Part shown: positions 37,661-47,110 of the stretch, one piece after another
Position numbering within the stretch: the stretch's first letter is position 1
Layout of the letters: each line of letters opens with the position of its first letter
The notes under the pieces: model-generated
The model's input: only the letters and a program-made list of their open reading frames with translations
Told to the model about the DNA's origin: nothing
Database searches by the model: none
Source: Tabrizicola soli
GTDB taxonomy: Bacteria; Pseudomonadota; Alphaproteobacteria; Rhodobacterales; Rhodobacteraceae
DNA length: 64,000 bases
Reading direction: 5' to 3'
Assembly (NCBI RefSeq): GCF_015999335.1
Contig: NZ_JAEACP010000006.1
Coordinates: 124,001 to 188,000 of the forward strand
Translations under genes and position numbers: made by a program

Positions 37661-38563
37661 ATGGCCAAGAAGATCTATTGCGCGTTCGGCACCGACATCG
37701 ACTCGGTCGCCGGCTGGATCGGCTCTTACGGCGGGGGCGACAGCCCGTCGGACATCCAGCGCGGCATCTTCGCGACCGAAGTCGGCATCCCGCGCCTGCT
37801 GCGGCTGTTCAAGAAATACGACCTGCAGACCTCGTTCTTCATCCCCGGCCACTCGCTCGAGACTTTCCCGAAGGAGATGAAGCTGATCGTCGATGCCGGC
37901 CACGAGGTCGGGGCGCACGGCTATCTGCACGAAAATCCCATCGCGATGACGCCGCAGCAGGAAGAGGACGTGCTGGTCAAGTCGATCGAACTGATCGACA
38001 AGCTGACCGGCAAGCCGCCCACCGGCTATGTCGCGCCCTGGTGGGAAATGTCGGCCAACACTGCGGCCCTGCTGAAGAAATACAACTTCTCCTATGACCA
38101 CAGCCAGGGCTACCGCGACTTCCAGCCCTTCTACGCCCGCGTCGGCGACAGCTGGAACGTGATCGACTACACCAAGCAGGCCAGGGACTGGATGCATCCC
38201 CTGAAGCATGGCACGGAAATCGACCTCGTCGATATCGCGGCCAACTGGTATGTCGACGACCTGCCGCCGATGATGTTCATGAAGAAATCGCCGAACAGCC
38301 ATGGCTTCGTGAACCCACGCCATATCGAGGAGATGTGGCGCGATCAGTTCGACTGGGTCTACCGCGAGATGGATTATGCCGTCTTCGCCTTCACCATCCA
38401 CCCCGACGTCGCCGGCCGCCCGCAGGTGCTCTTGATGCTGGAGCGGCTGATCGAGCACATCAACGGCCATGATGGCATCGAATGGGCGACCTTCGACACC
38501 ATCGCCGCCGATTTCCGCAGGCGCTATCCCTTTGCCAGCGGCAAGCGGCCCGAGGTGATCTGA
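37661..38563 (+). CDS. Polysaccharide-deacetylase-fold hydrolase, probable cyclic-imide hydrolase
   Basis: 300 aa. The NodB-type metal triad is visible as FGTDIDS (Asp12/Asp14) with His86 and His90 in [13 protein letters not shown]. There is no signal peptide, so a cell-wall role is unlikely. From memory, intracellular members of this type include cyclic imide hydrolases (imidases) and PuuE-type allantoinases. Placed directly after dihydropyrimidinase, an imide- or ureide-opening role fits best. ACAGGAGG precedes the ATG. Confidence 0.8.
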   Translation: MAKKIYCAFGTDIDSVAGWIGSYGGGDSPSDIQRGIFATEVGIPRLLRLFKKYDLQTSFFIPGHSLETFPKEMKLIVDAGHEVGAHGYLHENPIAMTPQQEEDVLVKSIELIDKLTGKPPTGYVAPWWEMSANTAALLKKYNFSYDHSQGYRDFQPFYARVGDSWNVIDYTKQARDWMHPLKHGTEIDLVDIAANWYVDDLPPMMFMKKSPNSHGFVNPRHIEEMWRDQFDWVYREMDYAVFAFTIHPDVAGRPQVLLMLERLIEHINGHDGIEWATFDTIAADFRRRYPFASGKRPEVI

Positions 38564-38566
38564 GAG

Positions 38567-38860
38567 ATGTGCAACGCCTGCGGCTTTCCGGCCGCGCCGG
38601 GCCACTGGACCGATGCCGGGGCCTCCAGCCCCGGCGACCGGCTGCGCCTGCGCTTCACCCGGCTGGCGGTCGTAAACCGCCTGCTGGCGCGCTATGGGCT
38701 GACGGCGCGCGACGATGGCGTGACGCCGGGGTTGCAGCTGTTCGCGCCCGGCGGCGAATGGGTGCTGGTGCCGGACCTCGAGGCCCTCTGGCGCGAGGCC
38801 GCGCGGCTGGCCGGCGGCCCGATCGACCCGCTTTCGGACCGGGCGCTGGGTCTTGGCTGA
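38567..38860 (+). CDS. Small conserved-looking protein with N-terminal CxxC, unknown function
   Basis: 97 aa, not recognised. It begins MCNACGFPAAPGHWTDAG, placing a CxxC pair at residues 2-5 and a His at 13, which suggests metal or thiol chemistry. The rest is Leu/Arg-rich and ends ALGLG. It starts 3 bases after the deacetylase-fold gene and overlaps the CobW-type gene by 8 bases. It may be a metal-relay or assembly partner for the zinc hydrolases; this is inference. Confidence 0.75.
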   Translation: MCNACGFPAAPGHWTDAGASSPGDRLRLRFTRLAVVNRLLARYGLTARDDGVTPGLQLFAPGGEWVLVPDLEALWREAARLAGGPIDPLSDRALGLG

Positions 38861-39806
38861 CGTCCGCTCGGATGGCCGGCTGCCCCTGACCATCGTCGGG
38901 GGCTTCCTCGGGGCGGGCAAGAGCAGCTGGCTGCGCCACCAGCTTTACACCCGCCGGTTCGGCCGGGTGCATGTCCTGGTGAACGAGGCCGCCGAACTGC
39001 CGGTGGACGATCTGCTTCTGGGGCGGGCCGACCGGCTGGAGGTGCTGGCGGGGGGCTGCGCCTGCTGCACCGGGCGCGCCGCCCTGATCGCCGCGCTGCG
39101 CCGGATCTGCGACGATGCCACCGGGGCGGGGGCCGGGGCGATCGACGCGCTCGTGCTGGAAACCAGCGGCCTGGCCGATCCGGCCGCCATCGCCGGCGCC
39201 TTGCAGGAGGATCCGGTGCTGGTCCGCCGCATCGTCCTGGCCCGGACGATCGTGCTGGTCGATGCCGGCGCCGCCATGGAGCAGCTGGCCGGGGAACATC
39301 TGGCCCGCAGGCAGATCGAGGCGGCCGACGAGATCGTGGTCACCAAGGCGGCCGGAACCGACCTGCCGCAGCGGTCGCGGCTGGTCGCCACTCTCCGGCT
39401 TCTTGCCCCCGGCGCGGCGGTCTCCTGGGCCGAATTCGGCGTCGAGGCGCCGCGGGAGACCGATCCCGCCGCGGCGCCCTTCGACCTGCCGGAGCCTGAG
39501 GCGGCGGCCCCGATCCTTGCCCATCGCCTGGATGCCCGCGAGGCAGGCGGGTGGTGGGCCCTGTCCGCCTGGCTGTCGGCGCTGCTGCATGCCCGCGGCG
39601 ACCGCATCGTGCGCATCAAGGGCGTGATCACGACTCCGGCGGGGCGGCTGTTGCTGCAATCCGTCCGGCACCACGTGCAGCCGCCCGAGATCCTGCCCGA
39701 TGCCCCGCAGGGCGCCGGGGATCCCGATTTCATCGCCCTCATCGGCCGCGACATCGACGAACAGCGCCTTCTGCGGTCCTGGGACACCTTCGTCCGGGCG
39801 CTTTAG
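38853..39806 (+). CDS. CobW/COG0523-family metallochaperone GTPase
   Basis: 317 aa from TTG 38853, overlapping the 97-aa gene by 8 bases. The P-loop is GGFLGAGKSSW (about 16-26), the metal motif is GGCACCTG (CxCC) and the GTPase switch region contains LETSGLADPA. COG0523 proteins deliver zinc or cobalt to client enzymes. Here the obvious clients are the dihydropyrimidinase and the deacetylase-fold hydrolase upstream. It is the last gene of the operon. Confidence 0.9.
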   Translation: MADVRSDGRLPLTIVGGFLGAGKSSWLRHQLYTRRFGRVHVLVNEAAELPVDDLLLGRADRLEVLAGGCACCTGRAALIAALRRICDDATGAGAGAIDALVLETSGLADPAAIAGALQEDPVLVRRIVLARTIVLVDAGAAMEQLAGEHLARRQIEAADEIVVTKAAGTDLPQRSRLVATLRLLAPGAAVSWAEFGVEAPRETDPAAAPFDLPEPEAAAPILAHRLDAREAGGWWALSAWLSALLHARGDRIVRIKGVITTPAGRLLLQSVRHHVQPPEILPDAPQGAGDPDFIALIGRDIDEQRLLRSWDTFVRAL

Positions 39807-40005
39807 GATCGCTCGCATCCCGAATCCGGGCGGGTTCCGCAAGGTCGGGACTTCGGGCGGTGTTCCTCGGGCGGTGGACCCGGCCGGGGTCGCGGCGCGC
39901 AACGGCGGGCCCGGCAGATTGGCATGATCCGGAAGTTGCCGTATCCCTCATGGCGGCACGGATCTTCCTTCTCTGCGTTGCGCGCGCCTCAAAGGCAATG
40001 GACCC

Positions 40006-40914
40006 ATGGATACACGATTTCTGGAGACTTTCATCGTCATCGCGGACTGCGGGTCGATTGCCGAGGCCGCGCGCCGCCTGAATCTCAGTTCTGCCGCCTT
40101 GGCGCAGAGACTGCGGGCGCTCGAGGCCGATCTTGGCCATTCGCTGGTCGTCCGCGCCGGGCGGACGGTCCAGCCCACGGAAGAAGGGCTTGCGATCCTC
40201 GAACATGCCCGAAACCTGGTTCAGGGCGCGCGCGACCTGCGGGCGATTGCCGCGGGCAGCGTTCCTTCGGGACAGCTGCGGCTGGGGGCGACGGCGACCT
40301 CGCTCGTGGGGCACCTTCCCCGCATCATCGCGGGCCTGGGACAGCGCCACCCGGAGGTGGAATATTTCATCGAGCCCGGCTCCTCGGTCGATCTCTATCA
40401 CCGGGTGATCGGCGAAGAGCTGGACGCCGCCCTGATGATCCGCCCGCGGTTCGTCATTCCGAAGTCGGCCGACTGGCTGACCTTCCGCAAGGAGCCGCTG
40501 GTCCTCTTGGCGCCGCCGGGCTCCGAAGGCGAGGATCCGGGCAAGCTCCTCGCGACCCACAGGTTCATCCGCTACGACCGCAGCCAGTGGGGTGGGCAGA
40601 TCGTCGACAAATACCTGCGCGACAACGCACTCGAAGTGCGGGAATGGCTGGAGCTCGACGCCCTGGATGCCATCGCCGCGATGGTGGACCGGGGCCTGGG
40701 CGTGGCGATCGTGCCGGACTGGCAGCCGCCCTGGCCCGAGGGTCTGTGCCTGCGCAAGCTGCCGCTGGCGCGGACGGAAGTCCGGGAAGTCGGCGTCCTC
40801 TGGCGCACCTCGGGGGCGAGGCTGCCGGCGGTGCGGGCCTTCGTCGCCGAATGCCGCAGCCTTGCCGACGATCCGGCCGGCGGGCCCGTTCCGCAGGACG
40901 AAGGCCTTTCCTGA
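40006..40914 (+). CDS. LysR-family transcriptional regulator
   Basis: 302 aa. The winged helix comprises FLETFIVIADCGSIAEAARR and LNLSSAALAQRLRALEADLG (residues 5-45), followed by a LysR effector domain. It is preceded by 199 bases without another gene. It follows the CobW operon on the same strand and converges, with two bases between, on the aspartase-family gene. The target is unclear; the amino-acid transport operon is the nearest candidate. The RNA ends would overlap. Confidence 0.9.
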   Translation: MDTRFLETFIVIADCGSIAEAARRLNLSSAALAQRLRALEADLGHSLVVRAGRTVQPTEEGLAILEHARNLVQGARDLRAIAAGSVPSGQLRLGATATSLVGHLPRIIAGLGQRHPEVEYFIEPGSSVDLYHRVIGEELDAALMIRPRFVIPKSADWLTFRKEPLVLLAPPGSEGEDPGKLLATHRFIRYDRSQWGGQIVDKYLRDNALEVREWLELDALDAIAAMVDRGLGVAIVPDWQPPWPEGLCLRKLPLARTEVREVGVLWRTSGARLPAVRAFVAECRSLADDPAGGPVPQDEGLS

Positions 40915-40916
40915 CG

Positions 40917-42305
40917 CTAGATCGACGTCCCGGCCGCGGCACTGGCAAGCAGCGCCCGGACATCCGCCTCGGCCAGCACCCCCTGCGCAATGGCCTCCTG
41001 CACAAGGCCCCGGCCGGATTGCTGCCCGGCCTTGACCAGCCCGGTCACGCGCTCGTAGCCGTAACGGTGCAAAAAGACGCTGGAGATCGCGGAGGAGCGG
41101 ATCAGGTTTTCATGCGACCGCTCGGCATCCACGTGCAAGCCCTCGATGCAGCGCGCGCGGAAACCCGTGCAGGCCGTGCCGAGGATCGCGATGGAGTCGA
41201 ACAGGGCATGGGCGATGATCGGTTCGAAATGGTTGATCTCCATCTGGCCATGCAGCGCCGCGACCGAGACGATCGCATCCAGCCCGTGCACCAGGAAGGC
41301 CGCCTGCTGCACCATCATCGGGATCACCGGATTCACCTTGCCGGCCATGATCGAAGATCCCGGCTGCACGGCGGGCAGAAGGATTTCCCCGATCCCGGCG
41401 CCGCCGTCCGAGCTGAGGATCACCAGATCGGCCGCGACCTTGCCAAGCGCCTCGCCCAGGATCTTCAACTCGGACGAGAAGCGGACGAAACCGTCCGCGG
41501 CCTGCATCGCGTCGAAGGGATCGGCGGGCAGCGTGACGGGGAAGCCGAAGACCGCGGTCATCTCGTCGGCGATACGGTCGCGGTAGCCGGGCAGGGTGCC
41601 CAGCCCGGTGCCGATGGCGGTGCCGCCCATCGGCACCACGGTCAGCCGCCGCGCCCGGGCCGCGACTGCCTCGGCCGAGCGGTCGATCAGGGCGGCGTAG
41701 CCGTCGAACAGCTGGCCATAGGTCATCGGCTGTGCGGCCTGCATGCAGGTCCGGCCCACGCGCAGGACCTCGCGGTTGGCGTCCGCCCGGTCCCGGAATG
41801 CCCCGGCCAGCGCCCTGACCGCGGCGACCAGGTCGGCCGAGGCCAGCACGCAGGCCAGCTTGACCGCCGAAGGCACGACATCGTTGGTGGACTGGCCCAG
41901 GTTCACATGGTCGTTCGGATGCACGCGGGCGAAGCGGCCAGGCGCGCCGCCCAGGATCTGGCCGGCCCGGTTGGCGATGACCTCGTTGAAGTTCATGTTG
42001 GTGGAGGTGCCGCCAGAACCCTCCGCCACCGGGATGACGAAGGCGTCATGGTGCTGGCCGTCCAGGATCTCGTCGCAGGCCCGGACGATGGCGGCGGCGG
42101 TCTCGGCCGAAAGCCCGCCGCAGGCCGCATTCGCCAGGGCGGCGGCCTTCTTCAGCCGGGCAAGGGCGCCGACGTAATGCGGATAGTCCGCGATCCGCCG
42201 CCCCATGCCGGCGAAATTGGCCGCGCCGCGCGCCGTTCCGGCCGAATAGAGCGCCTGTTCCGGCAGTTGCACCGGGCCGAGGCTGTCCTTGTCTGTCCGC
42301 ATCAT
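40917..42305 (-). CDS. Aspartase/fumarase-superfamily lyase
   Basis: 462 aa. The superfamily signature reads GSSIMAGKVNPVIPMM (about residues 314-329). It satisfies G-S-x-x-M-x-x-K-x-N, but the usual Pro after Met is Ala and the usual Glu after NPVIP is Met. Other family segments are EGSGGTSTNMNFNEV and GQSTNDVVPSA. Family reactions eliminate ammonia or another group to give fumarate. It is the last gene of the polar amino-acid importer operon, 5 bases after the ATPase, so it probably degrades the imported amino acid. The signature changes make plain aspartate uncertain. Confidence 0.85.
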   Translation of the reverse strand: MMRTDKDSLGPVQLPEQALYSAGTARGAANFAGMGRRIADYPHYVGALARLKKAAALANAACGGLSAETAAAIVRACDEILDGQHHDAFVIPVAEGSGGTSTNMNFNEVIANRAGQILGGAPGRFARVHPNDHVNLGQSTNDVVPSAVKLACVLASADLVAAVRALAGAFRDRADANREVLRVGRTCMQAAQPMTYGQLFDGYAALIDRSAEAVAARARRLTVVPMGGTAIGTGLGTLPGYRDRIADEMTAVFGFPVTLPADPFDAMQAADGFVRFSSELKILGEALGKVAADLVILSSDGGAGIGEILLPAVQPGSSIMAGKVNPVIPMMVQQAAFLVHGLDAIVSVAALHGQMEINHFEPIIAHALFDSIAILGTACTGFRARCIEGLHVDAERSHENLIRSSAISSVFLHRYGYERVTGLVKAGQQSGRGLVQEAIAQGVLAEADVRALLASAAAGTSI

Positions 42306-42310
42306 GTCAC

Positions 42311-43057
42311 CTAGAGCACCTGGCTGAGGAAGGCGCGCGTCCTGGGGTCCTTCGGGTGCTCGAAGAATTCGCGCGGGGGGGCGTGTTCGACGATCACGCC
42401 CCGGTCGGTGAAATAGACATGGTCGGCGATCTCGCGCGCAAAGCCCATCTCGTGCGTGACCAGCACGCAGGTCATCCCCTCGGCGGCAAGGTCGCGGATG
42501 GTGACCAGCACCTCCTTCACCGTCTCCGGGTCCAGGGCCGCGGTCACCTCGTCGAAAAGCATCACGTCGGGGTTCATCGCCAGGCTGCGGGCGATGGCGA
42601 CGCGCTGCTGCTGACCGCCGGACAATTCACCGGGATAGCTGTTCTCCTTGCCCTCCAGGCGCACCTTGCGCAGCAGGGCGCGCGCCCGGGCCTCGACCTC
42701 GGCCTTGGGCTGGCGCAACACCTTCACCGGCGCCATCATCACGTTCTGCAGCGCGGTCTTGTGCGGAAAGAGATTGTATTGCTGGAACACCATCCCGACC
42801 TTCTTGCGCAGCTCCAGCTTGTCCAGCTTCGGGTCGTGGACTTCCTGCCCTTCGACCGTGATCGAGCCGGACTGGATGTCGTTCAGCGCGTTGATGCAGC
42901 GGATCAGGGTGGATTTCCCCGAGCCGGACGGGCCGATGATGCAGATCACCTCGCCCTTCATGACGTCAAGACTGACGCCTTTCAGCACCTCGACGGCGCC
43001 GAAGGATTTCCGCACGTCCTTGATTGATATGATCGGCTTGTCGGGCGTCCAGGTCAT
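42311..43057 (-). CDS. Polar amino acid ABC ATP-binding protein (GlnQ type)
   Basis: 248 aa from ATG 43057, which has GGAAG 8 bases upstream. Longer starts at 43072 (ATG) or 43081 (TTG) lack a site. Walker A is [12 protein letters not shown], the signature is [15 protein letters not shown] and Walker B is [14 protein letters not shown] (Val in place of the common Pro). It energises the two permeases upstream in the operon. Confidence 0.92.
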   Translation of the reverse strand: MTWTPDKPIISIKDVRKSFGAVEVLKGVSLDVMKGEVICIIGPSGSGKSTLIRCINALNDIQSGSITVEGQEVHDPKLDKLELRKKVGMVFQQYNLFPHKTALQNVMMAPVKVLRQPKAEVEARARALLRKVRLEGKENSYPGELSGGQQQRVAIARSLAMNPDVMLFDEVTAALDPETVKEVLVTIRDLAAEGMTCVLVTHEMGFAREIADHVYFTDRGVIVEHAPPREFFEHPKDPRTRAFLSQVL

Positions 43058-43099
43058 CGTCGTCGCTTCCATGTCAGACAATTGCGGGCAGGGCGGGCT

Positions 43100-43984
43100 T
43101 CAGAGCTTTACCGCGTATTTCCGTTCCAGACGGCGGGTCAGCCGCGAGATCGGGTAGCAGTAGAGGAAGAACCAACCGAGGATATAAAGGTACATCGGGA
43201 TCAGCAGATCGGTCCGCGATTCCGAGGACAGCGCCGCCCGGGTCAGGGCCATGACCTCGTTCACCCCCACGATCGAGACGATTGGCGTCGCCATGGTCAG
43301 CACGGCATAGAGGTTCATCCACGAGGGCAGGACACGGGTCACCGTCTGCGGCAGGATCACCTCGATCATGGTCTGGCGCCGCGTGAACCCCAGCGAGGCG
43401 GCACTTTCCCACTGGCCGGAGGGGATCGACTGGATCGCGCCGCGCATGAACTCGGACATGTAGGCCATCACCGGCAGCGAAAGCCCGATCACCGCCTTGA
43501 TCCAGCCGGGGAAGGGCACGGTCGTGCCAAGGATCTCCAGCTCGAACGGGATCAGCAGGATGCAGTAGAACAGCAGCACCAGCCAGGGCGAGTTGCGGAA
43601 GAACTGCGTGACCACCCAGGCCAGCCGCGCCAGCAGCCGGTTCGGCGAGACCTGCAGCACGCCCAGGCCGACGCCCAGCACGGTGCCGGCCAGCATCGAC
43701 AGGATCGAGATCAGGATATTGAAGGCAAAGCCTTCGGCCAGGACCGGCGTCCACTTCAGCAAAAGCAGCGCGACCGGCGTGCGCGTCTCGCCCGCGGCCT
43801 GCGCCACCACCGGGCCGACGGAGAACCAGGCCAGGAGAACCAGCAGCAGAAGCGCCGTTCCGGGCGTGAACAGTTCGGCCGCCGTGACGGGCCGGGGCGG
43901 GCGCACCGGCAGCAGGACCGGCAGGTGTCCCTTGATCGCCGGCATGGCAGGGTCCGCCGGGCGGGGGTGAAGGAGTTCCGTCAT
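43100..43984 (-). CDS. Polar amino acid ABC permease (HisM/GltK type)
   Basis: 294 aa. A long N-terminal region with one helix precedes the standard five-helix domain, as in GltK/AapM-type permeases. The EAA loop is ESAASLGFTRRQTMIEVILP (about 197-216). The ATG overlaps the stop of the preceding permease by 4 bases. Confidence 0.9.
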   Translation of the reverse strand: MTELLHPRPADPAMPAIKGHLPVLLPVRPPRPVTAAELFTPGTALLLLVLLAWFSVGPVVAQAAGETRTPVALLLLKWTPVLAEGFAFNILISILSMLAGTVLGVGLGVLQVSPNRLLARLAWVVTQFFRNSPWLVLLFYCILLIPFELEILGTTVPFPGWIKAVIGLSLPVMAYMSEFMRGAIQSIPSGQWESAASLGFTRRQTMIEVILPQTVTRVLPSWMNLYAVLTMATPIVSIVGVNEVMALTRAALSSESRTDLLIPMYLYILGWFFLYCYPISRLTRRLERKYAVKL

Positions 43985-44715
43985 GTTCCGAATCCGGGGA
44001 TACGCATGGATTTCTCCCAGCGGTGCAGGCCCCAGACTAGGACGGCCACCAGGACGATGTAGGTCAGCAGGACGACATTCATCATCTCGCGCACGTTCAG
44101 CTGGTCCGACCAGATCTGCGCCGAGACATACAGGACCTCGGGAACCGCTATGGCATAGGCCAGCGAGGTGGTCTTGACGAGGTTGACCAGATTGGTCCCG
44201 AGCGACGGCAGCGAGATCCGCAGCGCCAGGGGAAGGACCACATGAAGATAGGTCTGCAACCGATTGAATCCGAGTGCACTCGCCGCCTCGACCGTCGCGC
44301 GCGGCACGGCTTCGATTCCCGACCGGAAGATCTCGACGTTCAGCGAGCCGGCGAACAGCGACAGCGAGATGACCGCCCAGCCGAAGCCGGAGACCAGCGG
44401 CTGCGGAAGTCCGTTCTCGCCGGTATGGCGCAGGACCGTGCCGACGGCGAAGTAGAAGAAGTACAGCTGCACCAGCGGCGGGGTATTGCGGAAGAAGGCG
44501 ATGAAGGCACCGACCAGCCCGCGCATCAGCGCCGAGGGCGAACCCTGTATCCAGGCGCCAAGCGCGCCGATCACCAGCGAGAACAGGACCGACAGGACCG
44601 ACAGCTTCACCGTCATCCAGATCCCGGCCAGGAACAGGCCGCGATCATAGCTGTCGTAGCCGATGGTCAGGTTGATCCCCTGCTCCTGGTAAAGCCAGGT
44701 GAAGAACTGTTCCAA
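43981..44715 (-). CDS. Polar amino acid ABC permease (GltJ type)
   Basis: 244 aa with about five membrane segments. The conserved FFRNTPPLVQLYFFYFA and the EAA loop EAASALGFNRLQTYLHVVLP mark the polar amino acid permease family. It is separated from the binding-protein gene by 73 bases holding a terminator-like hairpin. Confidence 0.9.
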   Translation of the reverse strand: MEQFFTWLYQEQGINLTIGYDSYDRGLFLAGIWMTVKLSVLSVLFSLVIGALGAWIQGSPSALMRGLVGAFIAFFRNTPPLVQLYFFYFAVGTVLRHTGENGLPQPLVSGFGWAVISLSLFAGSLNVEIFRSGIEAVPRATVEAASALGFNRLQTYLHVVLPLALRISLPSLGTNLVNLVKTTSLAYAIAVPEVLYVSAQIWSDQLNVREMMNVVLLTYIVLVAVLVWGLHRWEKSMRIPGFGT

Positions 44716-44740
44716 GCGCGGGCCCCCGCCTTTCTGCGCG

Positions 44741-44775
44741 AAAACACCCGGCCCGCGGCAATGCGGACCGGGCCG
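44741..44775 (-). terminator. Hairpin with TGTTTT tail after the amino-acid binding-protein gene
   Basis: Read on the minus strand, CGGCCCG and CGGGCCG pair (7 bp, with further inner pairing), followed closely by GGTGTTTTCG. It lies between binding-protein and permease genes and is a likely partial terminator. Confidence 0.6.
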
Positions 44776-44788
44776 ATGGCCTTGCGGC

Positions 44789-45595
44789 CTACTGAAGCTT
44801 GTCGTGCTGTTCCTGCAGGAAGGGGTTCGGCGCGATGCCGTTCGCGGCGTTGCGCTCGATCAGGAAGCCGGACTTGTGCCATTCGGTCGAAACGTCGTGC
44901 ATGAACGTCCCGTAGGGTCCCTCAAGGTCTTCCAGCGGGACTGCGATGGCCCAGGGGGTCAGCTGTTCGGTCGGCAGCGGCATGTGGTATTCGGCCCATT
45001 GCGGATCCGAGGCGACCTGGCTTTCGATCCAGGTGTTGTCGTACAGGAAGCCCAGGCAGGACCCGTTGGCCAGCGCGGCGGTGGCCTCGGGCACGCCCGC
45101 GAAGGCGACCAGGTTGGCGCCATAGTCCTGCTGGACCTTCTTGTTGTAATACGATCCCTGCAGCGCGCAGATGTCCTTGCCCGACAGGTCCTGCCAGGTC
45201 GCGACGCCCGCGGCCTTCGGCAACAGCACGTTCGCGCCGCTGGCGTAATAGTTCGGCTCGATCATGCCGACGACCTTGCGGCGCTCTTCGGTGTCGCCGA
45301 GCGTCGCGATGATCAGGTCGATCTTGCCCTGCTGCAGGAACTCCATCCGGTTCGAGGCGACGACCGGCACCAGCTCCAGCTCGACGCCAAGGCGGGTGGC
45401 CACATCCTGCGCCAGGTCGATCTCGAAGCCGATGGTCTTGCCGCTGGCGTCCAGATAGCCCCAGGGGCGGTAATCCTGCTTCACGCCGACGACGATCTTG
45501 CCGGCGGACTTGATGTCTTCCAGCGTATCGGCCGCGGCAAGTCCGGCGGCCATCAGCGCGACCAGCGCGGTCGCGGCCGTAAGGGCGGTCTTCAT
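44789..45595 (-). CDS. Polar amino acid ABC substrate-binding protein
   Basis: 268 aa. A Sec signal (MKTALTAATALVALMAAGLAAA) is followed by the family-3 pattern GKIVVGVKQDYRPWGYLDAS and GFEIDLAQDVATRLG. It is periplasmic. AGGAGG lies 7 bases before the ATG. It is the first gene of the operon and divergent from an aminotransferase. Basic or acidic amino acids are typical ligands; the aspartase-family lyase in the operon favours an acidic or fumarate-yielding one. Confidence 0.92.
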   Translation of the reverse strand: MKTALTAATALVALMAAGLAAADTLEDIKSAGKIVVGVKQDYRPWGYLDASGKTIGFEIDLAQDVATRLGVELELVPVVASNRMEFLQQGKIDLIIATLGDTEERRKVVGMIEPNYYASGANVLLPKAAGVATWQDLSGKDICALQGSYYNKKVQQDYGANLVAFAGVPEATAALANGSCLGFLYDNTWIESQVASDPQWAEYHMPLPTEQLTPWAIAVPLEDLEGPYGTFMHDVSTEWHKSGFLIERNAANGIAPNPFLQEQHDKLQ

Positions 45596-45892
45596 GGGTA
45601 TCCTCCTGTCAATTCTTCACGATCACCGCAGGCCGGTTTCGCCGGTGCGAAGGCGCCTGCCGCAGGTGGCGCCGACGCTATGGGAAAGGGGCAAACTGCG
45701 GAAACGCGTTTTTGCCGCTTCAGAAGAAGGAAAACATGGGGTGTTTGCGGCTTGACCGCCTGGGTTTCCCATGCGGATGCGCGTTCGACGGGATGAAAGG
45801 TTTTCCTATCTTTGAAAAAACAAGGCGCAGTTTTGCCATCCTTGTTCCCGGCGGTAAGAAGGTGGGGATAACGGCATTCCAAGGAAAACCAG
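45596..45892. promoter_or_regulatory. Divergent promoter region
   Basis: 297 bases between the amino-acid importer and the aminotransferase, noticeably richer in A/T runs than its surroundings. GGCAAA (45690-45695) and TTTGCC (45711-45716) form a spaced inverted repeat that could be an operator. No gene is seen. Confidence 0.35.
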
Positions 45893-47110
45893 ATGTCGAT
45901 CCAGGACAAATTCGCCCGACTTGCCAATGACAATGCCCCGGGGCAGGAGGTGCGCCAGACCGACGAGGGTCTGGCCGGGGTGCTGCGGGGCGACCGGCTT
46001 GACGGCCGGCCGGTCGATTTCTCGCATGGCGATGTGGACGCGCATCCGCCCTCGCCCGGCAGCTTCGATCTCTTCGCGGCCGGCGTGGCCCTCGGCGGCG
46101 CGCAGGCCTACACCGAATATCGCGGCGACATGGGCATCCGCGAGGCGGCGGCGGCGCGGCTGGTGGCGTTCACCGGAGCCCCCGTCGATGCGCGCGACGG
46201 GCTGATCCTGACGCCGGGCACGCAGGGCGCGCTGTTCCTCGCCGTGGCCGCGACGGTGACGCGCGGCGACAAGGTGGCCATCGTGCAGCCCGACTATTTC
46301 GCCAACCGCAAGCTGGTGGAGTTCCTGGAGGCCGAGATGCTGCCGGTGCAGATGCACCACGCATCCGCCGCGCCGGGCGAGGCGGGGCTGGACCTTGCCG
46401 GGCTCGAGGCCGCCTTCCGGGCCGGGGCCAGGACCTTCCTGTTCTCGAACCCGAACAACCCGGCCGGGACGGTCTATTCCCCGGCCGAGATCGCCCGGAT
46501 CGCCGCCCTGGCGGCGGAATACGGGGCGACGGTGATCGTGGACCAGCTTTATTCGCGGCTTCTCTACAGCGGCTGCGCCTATACCCATCTGCGCGCGGCG
46601 ATGCCGGGGTCGGACAACCTGGTCACCATCCTGGGCCCATCCAAGACCGAATCGCTCAGCGGCTACCGGCTGGGCGTGGCCTTCGGCGCGCCGCAGATCG
46701 TGTCGCGGATGGAGAAGCTGCAGGCCATCGTCTCGCTGCGGGCGCCGGGCTATTCGCAGGCGGTGTTGCGCGGCTGGTTCGCCGAGCCCGAGGGCTGGAT
46801 GGCCGAGCGGATCGCCCGGCACCAGGCGATCCGCGACGACCTCGTGGCCCGCTTCGCCGCGATCCCCGGCTGCAGCGTCCGCGCGCCCGAGGCCGGAAGC
46901 TACCTCTTCCCGCGCCTGCCCGCGCTGACCATCACGCCGGCGCAGTTCGTCCGCGCGCTGCGGCTGCAGGCCGGGGTGACCGTGACGCCGGGGACCGAGT
47001 TCAGCCCGCACTGCGCCGACAGCATCCGGCTGAACTTCTCGCAGGACCACGCGGCGGCCGTCGCGGCGGTGGAGCGGCTGGCCGCGCTGGTCGAGAGGTA
47101 TCGCCGATGA
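45893..47110 (+). CDS. PLP-dependent aminotransferase, class I/II
   Basis: 405 aa. The PLP-lysine lies in LGPSKTESLSGYRLG (about residues 246-260). NPNNPAGTVY and VIVDQLYSRLLYSG are the standard fold-type I contacts. It transfers or eliminates amino groups in the cytoplasm. AAGGA precedes the ATG. It overlaps the RidA gene by 4 bases; that pairing fits an enzyme that releases reactive enamine/imine intermediates. It is divergent from the amino-acid importer and probably acts on the imported compound. Confidence 0.9.
   Translation: MSIQDKFARLANDNAPGQEVRQTDEGLAGVLRGDRLDGRPVDFSHGDVDAHPPSPGSFDLFAAGVALGGAQAYTEYRGDMGIREAAAARLVAFTGAPVDARDGLILTPGTQGALFLAVAATVTRGDKVAIVQPDYFANRKLVEFLEAEMLPVQMHHASAAPGEAGLDLAGLEAAFRAGARTFLFSNPNNPAGTVYSPAEIARIAALAAEYGATVIVDQLYSRLLYSGCAYTHLRAAMPGSDNLVTILGPSKTESLSGYRLGVAFGAPQIVSRMEKLQAIVSLRAPGYSQAVLRGWFAEPEGWMAERIARHQAIRDDLVARFAAIPGCSVRAPEAGSYLFPRLPALTITPAQFVRALRLQAGVTVTPGTEFSPHCADSIRLNFSQDHAAAVAAVERLAALVERYRR

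Noticed and set aside
39924-42314. 796-codon plus-strand reading frame across LysR and the lyase
   Set aside because: It spans two real genes in the wrong frame or strand and changes composition at their border.
45690-45716. GGCAAA...TTTGCC inverted repeat as a firm operator
   Set aside because: The arms are only 6 bp with a 15-base spacer in an A/T-richer stretch, so chance occurrence is likely; it is kept only as a note in the divergent promoter region.
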